The notes below the pieces were generated by a model that was not told the DNA's origin, made no database searches, and was given only the letters and a program-made list of their open reading frames with translations. A DNA stretch of 58,446 nucleotides from Chloroflexota bacterium (lineage in GTDB: Bacteria > Chloroflexota > Dehalococcoidia > SM23-28-2 > RBG-16-64-32): contig JADFQV010000006.1 of NCBI GenBank assembly GCA_022561635.1, forward strand, positions 1 through 58,446, in the 5' to 3' direction. The position numbers and the translations under genes were made by a program. Positions 1 to 8,907 of this stretch are shown one piece after another; positions within the stretch are counted from its first letter, which is position 1, and the number at the start of each line of letters is the position of its first letter.

Positions 1-428
1 GTGTCGGCCTCGCCGTACTGCGCCGTCTCGATCGCCCGCGCCGCCTCACCCGCCGGGTCGCGCCCGTAGAGATAGCCCCAACCGCCGACGGCCAGACCGT
101 GCGCCTTGAGCGCCCGGCAGATGTCGCGGAATGACGGCCCTTGCGCGAACCAGTGGCTGCCGTCGAAAGCCTTGACGATCGCACCGCGGCAGCCCGCGGC
201 CCGCAGCCGCTCGGCCACCCGATTCGCGTCGCCGTCGTCACAGCGGCGCCAGTTCCAGATCCATACCCACTTGCCGGCCAGCGTCCCGCGGACCCCTTCG
301 TTCTCCACCTCCGCCACCTCCTCCTCGTAGGACGCAGGATCGCAGCCGCGGGGCCGGAAGTCCAAGGGGCAAACGGCAGAATCTTCGACCCGGGACCAGC
401 GCTGAAAACATGCGACGTACCCCGTCAC
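1..428 (-). CDS. Hypothetical protein, partial at the window edge (C-terminus missing); possibly TIM-barrel/glycosidase-like
   Basis: Open minus-strand frame not in the ATG track. Translates as ...DFRPRGCDPASYEEEVAEVENEGVRGTLAGKWVWIWNWRRCDDGDANRVAERLRAAGCRGAIVKAFDGSHWFAQGPSFRDICRALKAHGLAVGGWGYLYGRDPAGEAARAIETAQYGEAD. Start (GTG ~428) uncertain. Confidence 0.55.
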   Translation of the reverse strand, partial: MTGYVACFQRWSRVEDSAVCPLDFRPRGCDPASYEEEVAEVENEGVRGTLAGKWVWIWNWRRCDDGDANRVAERLRAAGCRGAIVKAFDGSHWFAQGPSFRDICRALKAHGLAVGGWGYLYGRDPAGEAARAIETAQYGEAD

Positions 429-612
429 CCATCGGGGTCGCCAATAACTAACGCAACCGCCGCCTGACCTGTCATCGAGCGGCTTCCCTTCGCTGGTGGC
501 TTCGACAACGTGGCGGATTCTTACGGTGCTAGAATGAAGCCGCTATGGATCACGCACCCGGCACGTCCAGATCAAGGACGGGCGTGCGCTCGGCTTCTGA
601 CGCGGGACGGCC

Positions 613-1359
613 GTGGGCGACGCAGCGGCACTAGGCCGCCCGGCTCCTGTTCCAGCGCTCCAGAAATATCTGCTGGGCGCGAGCCTTCTGATCGCCTCCG
701 GTTTTGCGTGGGCCGGGAGCATCAATCCTCCCGCCCAGATGTCGACTGGCACCGCTAGCTTCGTTGCGATCTGGACGGTGATGATGGCGGCGATGATGTT
801 ACCTTCAGCGCTGCCAACCGTGTCGTTGTTTGCCACCGTTGCGAAGTCTCGAAGGCAGTTCGGGTTCCCGGCGGCACCCACCGCGGCCTTCGTAATCGGA
901 TACCTTGGTACGTGGGCGCTATTGGGGGTCGCGGTGTCGCTAACCAGCTTCCTTGGTGCGCCTGCTGCGCACGCCTGGAGCGAGCCCGTCGCTGGAGCCG
1001 CTATTGCCTTAGCGGGCGCATATCAGCTAACCCGCTGGAAATCGCTTTGCCTCGGACACTGCCGCTCGCCGCTGAACTTCTTCATGTATCACTGGCACGA
1101 CGGTACCACCGGTGCCGCAGTCATGGGCGCCCACCATGGCCTCTATTGCGTGGGTTGCTGCTGGGGTCTGATGTTAGCGCTCTTGGCATTAGGGTTAATG
1201 AACCCGGGATGGATGGCATTGGTCGCCCTCGTCATCTTTGCCGAGAAGATAGCACCAGCAGGACAGCGCGTGGCTCTGCTTACCGGGTTGGTATTGATGA
1301 TGACAGGCGGTGCAATCGCCTTCGGATTAGTTCCGTTCCACGCTGCAGGAGGTATGTGA
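613..1359 (+). CDS. DUF2182 family integral membrane protein (predicted metal-binding)
   Basis: Multiple TM segments; CLGHCRSPL...HHGLYCVGCCWGLM...FAEK signature; GTG start. Confidence 0.8.
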   Translation: MGDAAALGRPAPVPALQKYLLGASLLIASGFAWAGSINPPAQMSTGTASFVAIWTVMMAAMMLPSALPTVSLFATVAKSRRQFGFPAAPTAAFVIGYLGTWALLGVAVSLTSFLGAPAAHAWSEPVAGAAIALAGAYQLTRWKSLCLGHCRSPLNFFMYHWHDGTTGAAVMGAHHGLYCVGCCWGLMLALLALGLMNPGWMALVALVIFAEKIAPAGQRVALLTGLVLMMTGGAIAFGLVPFHAAGGM

Positions 1360-1360
1360 A

Positions 1361-1975
1361 GTGAGCAAGCCCACCAAATGGAAGCTTAAGATCGAGTTCC
1401 TGATGGCCTGCAACTGCAACTGGGGCTGCCCTTGTTCCTTCGAGTCGCCGCCAACATTTGGAACGTGCGAAGCGGCGCTGGCCTACCGTGTCGTGGAAGG
1501 GAAGTATGGCGACCTGACGCTCAATGGGCTCACCTGGGCGCTCATCGCTATCTGGCCTGGCCCACTACACGAGGGTAACGGCCGCGGGATCGTCTATCTG
1601 GACGAGAGCGCTGGGGCGCAGGAACTCGAGGCATTGGAGGCGATAGCGACCGGGCGGGCAGGTGGTCCTATCGGCATCTTCATGAGCACCGTGACCGCAG
1701 GGGTTGAGGTGCGGACGGCCAGCATACAGTTTCGTGCAGATGGCAAACGTAGCTCATTCCGCGTCGCCGACCAGGTGGACGTGCAGTTTGGGCCGATTCG
1801 GAACCCGGTGACCGGTGATGAGCATATCGCCTCGGCCCTGCTGCCGACCGGCATGTTGACCAAGCGGGAAGACTTCTACTCAGCGGATACGTTCTCAGTG
1901 CAGGCTGAAAATCTGCGCTTCGAATACCCCGGCCGGAACGCTATCGCCTTCACGCACACGTGGCGTGGCCCATAG
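1361..1975 (+). CDS. DUF1326 domain-containing protein
   Basis: N-terminal MACNCNWGCPCSFESPP Cys motif; directly follows DUF2182. Confidence 0.82.
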   Translation: MSKPTKWKLKIEFLMACNCNWGCPCSFESPPTFGTCEAALAYRVVEGKYGDLTLNGLTWALIAIWPGPLHEGNGRGIVYLDESAGAQELEALEAIATGRAGGPIGIFMSTVTAGVEVRTASIQFRADGKRSSFRVADQVDVQFGPIRNPVTGDEHIASALLPTGMLTKREDFYSADTFSVQAENLRFEYPGRNAIAFTHTWRGP

Positions 1976-2126
1976 TCTTGATCGAAGTGGCCATCTTCCG
2001 CCGCCACATGGACGATGCCCCAGTAATTTGCGCGGACGGGTGAGTTACCGTCCGGCCCGCGGCGCTTGACGGCGCGCCCTCTCCTGCGATACTAAATGCT
2101 TGCTCAGATACAGAAGGAGGCGCCCC

Positions 2127-3242
2127 ATGGCCGAGACCGGCAAAGCAGCAATTTACACCGACGTCGGTAATCCGTTCGAGATCCGGGAGTACCCCGTGCC
2201 CGACCCGGCGCCCGGCGGCATCGTTGTGCGCGTCACGTCCGCCGGCATCTGCGGCTCCGACCTGCACATCTGGCGCGGCGACATCCGCATCACGATGATG
2301 GGCCCCGGCCCGCGCATCCTCGGCCACGAGATGACCGGCAAGGTCGCCAGGCTCGGCGCCAACGTCAGCACAGACTCGCTCGGCCGGCCGCTCAAGGAGG
2401 GCGACCGCATCGTCTACCCCTACTTCACGCCCTGTCGCCGCTGCTACCAGTGCCTGCGCGGCGAGTTCGCGGCCTGTCCGGTGAAGCTGACGCCGATCCC
2501 CGTCTCGGACAACGCACCCCACTTCTTCGGTGCTTACGCCGAGTACTACTACCTGGGCGACGCCGCCTTCGTCTTCAAGGTCCCCGACGAGCTCAGCGAC
2601 GAGATGGTGACGCCCGTCAACTGCGCGCTATCGCAGGTGATTTACTCGCTCGGCAAGGCGGGCCTGCGCATGGGCGACTCCGTCGTCATCCAGGGCGCCG
2701 GCGGCCTCGGCGTCAACGCCACGGCCGTCGCCCGGGCGATGGGCGCTGGCACGATCATCGTCATCGACGGCGTGCCCGAGCGCCTCAAGCTCGCTAAAGA
2801 GTGCGGCGCCGACGAGGTGATCGACATCAACGAGGCGACGGCGCCACCAGACCGCATCTCCAAGGTGATGAGCCTCACATCCGGGCGCGGCGCCGATGTC
2901 GTCGCTGAGTTCGTGGGCCTGCCGGCCGCCATTCCCGAGGGGCTGAACATGGTGCGCGCCGGCGGCACCTACCTCGAAGTCGGCAACATCAGCCTCGGCA
3001 AGACGGTGGCGATCGACCCGTCGTCGCTCGTCTGGCAGAACAAGAAGATCGTCTCTACCGTTATGTACGACCCGGCGACGCTGTCCATCGCCATCGACTT
3101 CCTCCTCCGCAACAAGGACCGCTTCCCGCTGGCCAACGTCGTCTCCGATACGTTCACGCTGGAGCAGGCCGACGAAGCGTTCCAGAAGGCGGAATGGGAG
3201 GGCCAGCAGACCTCCGCCTCCCGCGTCGTCATCACGCCGTAG
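2127..3242 (+). CDS. Zinc-dependent alcohol dehydrogenase (MDR superfamily)
   Basis: GHEMTGKVARLG, PCRRCYQCLRGEFAACP structural zinc cysteines, GAGGLGVNA Rossmann motif; RBS-like AAGGAGG upstream. Confidence 0.88.
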   Translation: MAETGKAAIYTDVGNPFEIREYPVPDPAPGGIVVRVTSAGICGSDLHIWRGDIRITMMGPGPRILGHEMTGKVARLGANVSTDSLGRPLKEGDRIVYPYFTPCRRCYQCLRGEFAACPVKLTPIPVSDNAPHFFGAYAEYYYLGDAAFVFKVPDELSDEMVTPVNCALSQVIYSLGKAGLRMGDSVVIQGAGGLGVNATAVARAMGAGTIIVIDGVPERLKLAKECGADEVIDINEATAPPDRISKVMSLTSGRGADVVAEFVGLPAAIPEGLNMVRAGGTYLEVGNISLGKTVAIDPSSLVWQNKKIVSTVMYDPATLSIAIDFLLRNKDRFPLANVVSDTFTLEQADEAFQKAEWEGQQTSASRVVITP

Positions 3243-3246
3243 CGGG

Positions 3247-3723
3247 CTACAGAGACCTACGGAAGTAGTACTCGACGCTCTTGCTCGCGTCGTGTAGTTC
3301 GCGCGTGTCCGGGCCGCGTTCGTAACCGCGTCCCTCGTACAAGCGGTGCGCGTCCTCGAAGCGCGTATCGCTCCACAGCATGACCGTCGTCGCGCCACGC
3401 CGGCGGGCCTCCGCCTCGACCAGCCCGCACAGGCGCGCGCCCAGGCCGAGACGCCGCAACTCCGACGACACGTACAGCTTCTTCAGTTCCGCCGACCGTT
3501 CCGCCTCTGGCAGGATCGCCACGCAGCCAACGATCGTCCCGTCGCCTTCGGCCACCCACAGGCGTCCGCCGGCCTCTTTGTGCCACGTCGCCGGGGAGAT
3601 CAGCTCCGGCGCCTCGCCCTCGACGTCCAGAACGCAGCCGGGATACTCCGAGAAGCAGTCCCCGATCAGCCGGATCAGGCCGTCGGAGTCGTCGTCGCGG
3701 GCGTCGCGGATCTTGACGTTCAC
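3247..3723 (-). CDS. GNAT family N-acetyltransferase
   Basis: KKLYVSSELRRLGLGARLCGLVEAEARRRGATTVMLWSDTRFEDAHRLYEGRGY. Confidence 0.88.
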   Translation of the reverse strand: MNVKIRDARDDDSDGLIRLIGDCFSEYPGCVLDVEGEAPELISPATWHKEAGGRLWVAEGDGTIVGCVAILPEAERSAELKKLYVSSELRRLGLGARLCGLVEAEARRRGATTVMLWSDTRFEDAHRLYEGRGYERGPDTRELHDASKSVEYYFRRSL

Positions 3724-3732
3724 GAGGCGGCG

Positions 3733-4902
3733 TCAGCGGCTGGTCGCGGCGAACTCATCGCGGGCCTGGTCGGCGACGGACTCGCCGAGCGCGATGTCGA
3801 CGCCGGTCATCGCCAGCGCCTGGCCGACCTGGATCATGTTGTCGTGCGCAGCGTCGGTGATGCAGACTTCGGTGAAGCCGGCCGTGTGGTTCAGTGCGAA
3901 CGCCCCGACCTGGAACGTCGGGTGGATGGACGGCACCTTCCAGCTGACGTTGCCCATGTCCGTGCTGCCGGTCGACGCCGCAACGCCGTCCAGGAAGCGA
4001 CGGCCCAGCGCCTCGGCGTTCGCCTTGTAGAGCGAGACCAGAGTCGGGTTGTTGTTCATCGGCTCGTAGGCGAACGACGTCCACTCGATCTCGACCTTCG
4101 TCCCGCTAGCCTCGGCGCCAGCGCGGAAGCAGCCTTCGATGCGGTCCTTGAGATCCTCCAGATACTGTGGATGCAGGGCCCGCACCTCGAACTTACCCTT
4201 CGCCGTGGCCGGGATCACGTTGCTCGCCTCGCCACCCTCCAGGATGACGCCGGCCAGGCGTGCGTCCCGCCGGATGTGCTGCCGCAGCTGCGCCACCGCC
4301 TGATAGGCAGTCACCAGGCCGTCGAGCGCGTTGAGGGCGGTCTCCGGCGCCACCGACGCATGAGCCTCACGGCCGTGGTACGTGACGTAGCAGGAGTAGA
4401 AGCCGAACATTAACGGATCCGCGATTTCAACAGGCGCGGGATGCACCATCAACGCCGCGTCGACGCCATCAAACGCGCCCTTGTCCAGCAGCAACTGCTT
4501 GCCACCAATGTCCTCTTCCGCCGGCGTCCCCAGCACGACGACCCGCACATCAGCGGGCGATACGGCGCCCTTGAGGCCGATGGCGCCGCCCAGCCCGGCC
4601 GTGGCGATCAGGTTGTGCCCACAGGCGTGCCCGATGCCCGGCAGCGCGTCGTACTCGAGCAAGTAGGCGACCGTCACCGGCCCTTCGCCCCAGACCCCGC
4701 GAAACGCCGTCTCGATGCCGTAGACGCCGCGCTCCACTGCGAAGCCCTGTGCTTCGAGAGTATCGCTCAGCAGGTTCGCCGCCCGCGTCTCCCTGAGTGC
4801 CAGCTCCGGGTGCGAGTGAATGTCGGCGCTGACCTCGACCAGCGTCTCCCTGGCCTCGGTTACCGCTGCCTTTGCGCGCTCTTTCGCCTTATCGATGCTC
4901 AT
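3733..4902 (-). CDS. M20 family metallopeptidase / amidohydrolase
   Basis: DIHSHPELALRE, GIGHACGHNLIA, GTPAEE motifs. Confidence 0.9.
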   Translation of the reverse strand: MSIDKAKERAKAAVTEARETLVEVSADIHSHPELALRETRAANLLSDTLEAQGFAVERGVYGIETAFRGVWGEGPVTVAYLLEYDALPGIGHACGHNLIATAGLGGAIGLKGAVSPADVRVVVLGTPAEEDIGGKQLLLDKGAFDGVDAALMVHPAPVEIADPLMFGFYSCYVTYHGREAHASVAPETALNALDGLVTAYQAVAQLRQHIRRDARLAGVILEGGEASNVIPATAKGKFEVRALHPQYLEDLKDRIEGCFRAGAEASGTKVEIEWTSFAYEPMNNNPTLVSLYKANAEALGRRFLDGVAASTGSTDMGNVSWKVPSIHPTFQVGAFALNHTAGFTEVCITDAAHDNMIQVGQALAMTGVDIALGESVADQARDEFAATSR

Positions 4903-4924
4903 CTCATTCCCCCTATCGCACCGG

Positions 4925-5881
4925 TCACTTTATCGCCATCGCATTCGGAGGGGAACCGACGCCGCCCGGCACGTTAAGCGGCGCGGACGTGAGCAGGAAC
5001 TCGTAGGCGCCGTCCTCCGCGCAGTCCGCCGCCAGGGCGTCCAGCTCCCACAGCTCGCCGATCGGCATCCCCAGCAGCGGGATCAGCCGCCAGTGCATGA
5101 AGTCGCCCGTCTCCGGCCCCCACGGCCAGACCTCCAGCGCTGGATTGTCCGCCGCCACCGCCGCCAAGTGGTGATCCCAGAGCCAGGCCGCCATCTCCTC
5201 CGCCGGCCCCAGACCGGGCGCCTTTAGCCGGTCTCGGTCCGTGATCACCTCTCGCACGTCCGGTGTCGCCTCGTTGAAGTACCACTCCAGCCATCCCGTG
5301 CGCACCAGCAGCACGTCGCCCGTCCGCACCTCGACGCCCTGCGCCCGCGCGCACGCCTCCAGGTCGTCCGCCGTGATCAGCTCCGGCGCCAAGTAGTCGA
5401 GCCGCCGCCCCTGCGCCGCGAAGTGCCGCGCCACGTCCAACAACACGCCCCGGCCGGCGATGCCCCGCCGGGCCATCTGCTCGATGCCAAGCTTGCCCCC
5501 GTCGCCGGCGACGATCTCATCGTCGCGCACACCGTTGTAGAAGCCGTATTCCGGATGACGGATGTGCCGCAGACCGTCCCACTGGCTCGACGCCTGCGGC
5601 CAAAAGCTGTCGAGGTGATCATCGCGGCCGTCGCTGCCCTCGCCCGTGATCGTGTGCCGCACTCGACCGCGGCCATACAGCGGCGGGTCGGGCCGGTCGA
5701 TCCGCAGGTTCAGCGGAAACACGGCGCCCTTGCGCACGAGTCCTGCCGCGGCGGCAACCCGCTCCGGCGTCAGCAGGTTAAGGCACCCCAGTTCGTCATC
5801 GTCCCCCCAGAGGCCCCAGGCCGATTGCGGCGGCGCGCCCTCCTTCACGGGCAGTTCGTCGTACGAAGGTAGCTCAGCCAT
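4925..5881 (-). CDS. Cyclase family protein
   Basis: GLWGDDDELGCLNLLTPERV, GVRDDEI, RGVLLDV; cyclase (kynurenine formamidase-like) fold signatures. Confidence 0.82.
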   Translation of the reverse strand: MAELPSYDELPVKEGAPPQSAWGLWGDDDELGCLNLLTPERVAAAAGLVRKGAVFPLNLRIDRPDPPLYGRGRVRHTITGEGSDGRDDHLDSFWPQASSQWDGLRHIRHPEYGFYNGVRDDEIVAGDGGKLGIEQMARRGIAGRGVLLDVARHFAAQGRRLDYLAPELITADDLEACARAQGVEVRTGDVLLVRTGWLEWYFNEATPDVREVITDRDRLKAPGLGPAEEMAAWLWDHHLAAVAADNPALEVWPWGPETGDFMHWRLIPLLGMPIGELWELDALAADCAEDGAYEFLLTSAPLNVPGGVGSPPNAMAIK

Positions 5882-5914
5882 CGTTTCGGATTATGCCACG
5901 ATGTGGAAGCTCAG

Positions 5915-8509
5915 TTAGGCGCCGAACTTCAGCGTCACGATCTCGTTCGGCTGCAACGCAAGGCGCGAGGCCTCGGTCTCGGCAGCGTTCTCTTCGTTCA
6001 GGTCGACCGCGCTTACGGACGCGTGCGCCTCGTTCAGCACGACGCCTGCCACGATCGGCTCGTCGGCGATGTTGTACGCTCGCGCGACGACGCCGTCATC
6101 GTCCTCGGCCAGCTTCACCGTGGAGACGACCAGCTCCGATGTATCGACCGTCAGCAGGCTTCCCTCGCGCGGCAAGCGGCCGCCGCCGCGGCTCGTGCGC
6201 AGAGACCGCAGCGGCCTCGCGAAAGCATGCGCCTCTGTAAACGCCTCGGGCCAACCACCCGCGTGCGGGATCAGCGAGTACTCGAACGTCCAACGGCCGC
6301 TCATCTGCGCTCCCGGCGTCTCGAAACCGGGGCCGGCGTGACCGCGCCTCATCGACAGGTCGTCGCGCGAGAGCCAGCCAACACAGCGCAGCAGCGTTAC
6401 CGCCAGCGTCGCGGTCCCGTCTTCTTCGGTCATCACCTCGTATTCGGCCAGGCCGCGGTTCGCGATCATCAGGCCGCTTTCGCCGTCGCTCAGGTCCGTG
6501 AACGTCTTCTGCGGGTAGTAGGCCACCGGCGACTCCGGCGCGTTCGCCGCCTCGGGCGGAGCGGCGACCGGCCGCCTGACCACGCCGAAGTGCTGCTCGG
6601 CGTCCGAGTGGTCGGTCGCGACCCCGGCCGGGAAGAGCACGCGCAGCCGGTGATCCTCCGCCCGGTTGTCGACTTCCGTCTCAACGTCCACGCGGGCGAC
6701 GCCCGCGTAAAGGCGCACGCGGCTCGTGATCTCGCACTCCACGCGCTCTTCGTCCCGCGCGGTGCGATCAGACATCAGCCGCGCCGGCAAGCTATACGTC
6801 TGGCGCACCTCCAGCGTCCAGCGCGCCGGACCCGCCTCGGCCACCTTTACGCCCACCGAGCCGCTCGGACGATCGACGGTGCGATCGTCAGGCACCGGGT
6901 CGAACGTGTACTCGTCGCCACGATCGCCGACGTCGACGAAGCGGTTCAGGCCGCGCAGAACGCGGCCATCACGCTTGTCCTCCACTGTCAGCGTGCCGTC
7001 GGCCTCGCCCGTCACGCGGAAGAACTCGTTCTCGATCGCCGCCGCACCGGCCGGCGCCGTCGAGGCGGCCGTTTGGCGGCGTTCCAGCCGGAAGACCTTG
7101 TAGCCAAGCGCCGGCACTTCGTTCGCCACGAAACCGAAGACGACGCGCTCGCGCCGGTCGACGGGCGAATGCAGCCCGCGTTCGACCGGCTGTAGCGGCG
7201 CCGCAACGCCGGACTCGTCGACCGCGTGCGTCGGTTCCTCTCCCTCGCGCACCGGCACACGCACGGTGCAGAAGTCGCTGCGAGAGACGTTGAGCGGATT
7301 CCAGGCAACCGCACACGCCTCCCCGGACGGCGCCGCCGCCTCGGCGATCTCCGACAGCGCCGCGAAGTAGACCGCCTCGCCGATCTGCTCGCACTTCTGG
7401 AAGCGCAGCCGGACGTCGTCATACACCGCGTCCACCGAGCACCCAGTCACAGAGTCGTGCGGGCCGTTCTGCAGCAGCAGCTTCCAGGCGTGCTGGAGCA
7501 GCCGCCGGTCTTCCGCCGTGCGCTCGGGCGATCCACCGTTGGCGCGGCGCTGCAGATGCGCCCACGCCGCCAGAGGTTCAGCGTAGCGCGCCAGCAGGTC
7601 CTCGCACTGAGCGTAGCGCTGCTTGAGCCACATGCGCGCCGAGAGCACGCCCGGCAGGACGTTCGAGCGGTCGCTCGAGCGGAACTCGCCGCTGAGGGAC
7701 GGCAGATCATCGTAGCGGTCGCCCAGCTCCTCGCGCACGGCGGCTACGAACTGCGGGTAAGTCCCGTGCTCCATCGTTGCGCCATCGAGGATCTCGTTCG
7801 CCGTCTCGATCACGGCGGAGAGTCCGCTGTGCGCCGGCAGGTGATCGGTCCCGTTGGGCACGAGCACGTTGCGTGTCGTCGCCAGCGGCTCCAGCAACGA
7901 GCGTATGTTCCCGAGCGTACTCGCCAGCCCGTCGCGGTCCTCGGGCACCTGCGACATGAAGCCGTAGCCGTACGGGAAGTGGATCGCCAACACCTCCGAG
8001 CCGTCCGGCGCAGCCCAGCGGAACTCGGACACCTTGACGTCGCTACTGACGCCGCGCCAGATCGCCACGGAGTCGATGCCGAAGCCGCGCAGGATCGCCG
8101 GCAGGTGCGCGATGTGCCCGAAAGCGTCCGGCGAGTAACCGACGTTCATCACGCCGCCGTACCGCCGCGCCGAGCGTATGCCCACCATCAGGTTCCGCAC
8201 CCAGGCCTCGCCGCCGATCAGAAACTCGTCCGGCAGGATGTAGTTCGGGCCGATCAGCAGGCGCCCATCGCGCACCAGACGTTCGATCGTCTCCCGCCGT
8301 TCGGGCCTGATCTCGAGGTAGTCGTCCAGGGGCACCGTCTGGCCGTCGAGGACGAAGTGCTTGAAGCCAGGATCGCGCTCGAACAGCTCGATCAGCGCGT
8401 CCATCATCCGCACCAGCCGCACCCGGAACGCCTCGAACGGCAGGTACCACTCGCGGTCCCAGTGTGTGTGCGAGACGACGATGAAGCGCCGCGGTTCCGC
8501 GCCGGTCAC
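5915..8509 (-). CDS. Glycoside hydrolase family 38 alpha-mannosidase
   Basis: RFIVVSHTHWDREWYLPFE, YSPDAFGHIAHLPAILRGFGIDSVAIWRG, QNGPHDSVTGCSVDAVYDD. Confidence 0.92.
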   Translation of the reverse strand: MTGAEPRRFIVVSHTHWDREWYLPFEAFRVRLVRMMDALIELFERDPGFKHFVLDGQTVPLDDYLEIRPERRETIERLVRDGRLLIGPNYILPDEFLIGGEAWVRNLMVGIRSARRYGGVMNVGYSPDAFGHIAHLPAILRGFGIDSVAIWRGVSSDVKVSEFRWAAPDGSEVLAIHFPYGYGFMSQVPEDRDGLASTLGNIRSLLEPLATTRNVLVPNGTDHLPAHSGLSAVIETANEILDGATMEHGTYPQFVAAVREELGDRYDDLPSLSGEFRSSDRSNVLPGVLSARMWLKQRYAQCEDLLARYAEPLAAWAHLQRRANGGSPERTAEDRRLLQHAWKLLLQNGPHDSVTGCSVDAVYDDVRLRFQKCEQIGEAVYFAALSEIAEAAAPSGEACAVAWNPLNVSRSDFCTVRVPVREGEEPTHAVDESGVAAPLQPVERGLHSPVDRRERVVFGFVANEVPALGYKVFRLERRQTAASTAPAGAAAIENEFFRVTGEADGTLTVEDKRDGRVLRGLNRFVDVGDRGDEYTFDPVPDDRTVDRPSGSVGVKVAEAGPARWTLEVRQTYSLPARLMSDRTARDEERVECEITSRVRLYAGVARVDVETEVDNRAEDHRLRVLFPAGVATDHSDAEQHFGVVRRPVAAPPEAANAPESPVAYYPQKTFTDLSDGESGLMIANRGLAEYEVMTEEDGTATLAVTLLRCVGWLSRDDLSMRRGHAGPGFETPGAQMSGRWTFEYSLIPHAGGWPEAFTEAHAFARPLRSLRTSRGGGRLPREGSLLTVDTSELVVSTVKLAEDDDGVVARAYNIADEPIVAGVVLNEAHASVSAVDLNEENAAETEASRLALQPNEIVTLKFGA

Positions 8510-8907
8510 GGCACGAACCGGCCACCGGTGAACAGCGTCCGCTCATCGACAAAGCACACCGGGTTGCCGAAAGGATCGTGCGCGTAGAACGAGCGCTCGC
8601 CCCACGGTCGCTCGGCGATTTCGCCCATCTCACCCTCCGCGATCGCGCCCCACCCCTCCGCAGCCGCCTCCTCAGCGCGAGAGCGCGTCGCCTCCAGGTC
8701 ATTCACCGCAAAGTACACGTGATCCGAGTTCGGATGAGCCCCCTCGGCGCTCTCCGGGACGACGCAGGCCAGGATCACGCCGCCACAGTCGAAGTAATGA
8801 CGCCCGTCGGACACGCGTTCCCCCGGTGTGTCTAACAGACGGGAGAAATAGTCGACGGAGCGCCCGAGATCGCCCGCCGGCAGGATCACCCGATACAGCT
8901 TCGTCAC
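8506..8907 (-). CDS. VOC family protein (glyoxalase/bleomycin resistance fold)
   Basis: LYRVILPAGDLGRSVDYFSRLLD...FYAHDPFGNPVCFVDE. Confidence 0.85.
   Translation of the reverse strand: MTKLYRVILPAGDLGRSVDYFSRLLDTPGERVSDGRHYFDCGGVILACVVPESAEGAHPNSDHVYFAVNDLEATRSRAEEAAAEGWGAIAEGEMGEIAERPWGERSFYAHDPFGNPVCFVDERTLFTGGRFVP

Noticed and set aside
106-467. Plus-strand ORFs at the left edge (74 and 108 aa)
   Set aside because: The minus-strand frame ending at position 1 reads as a plausible protein; the plus frames are Arg/Ala/Pro-rich shadows.
2628-3398. 256-aa minus-strand ORF antisense to the alcohol dehydrogenase
   Set aside because: Shadow ORF in high-GC DNA.
5903-8587. 430-aa and 453-aa plus-strand ORFs antisense to the GH38 mannosidase
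   Set aside because: Low-complexity shadow frames; the minus strand gives a clean full-length GH38.
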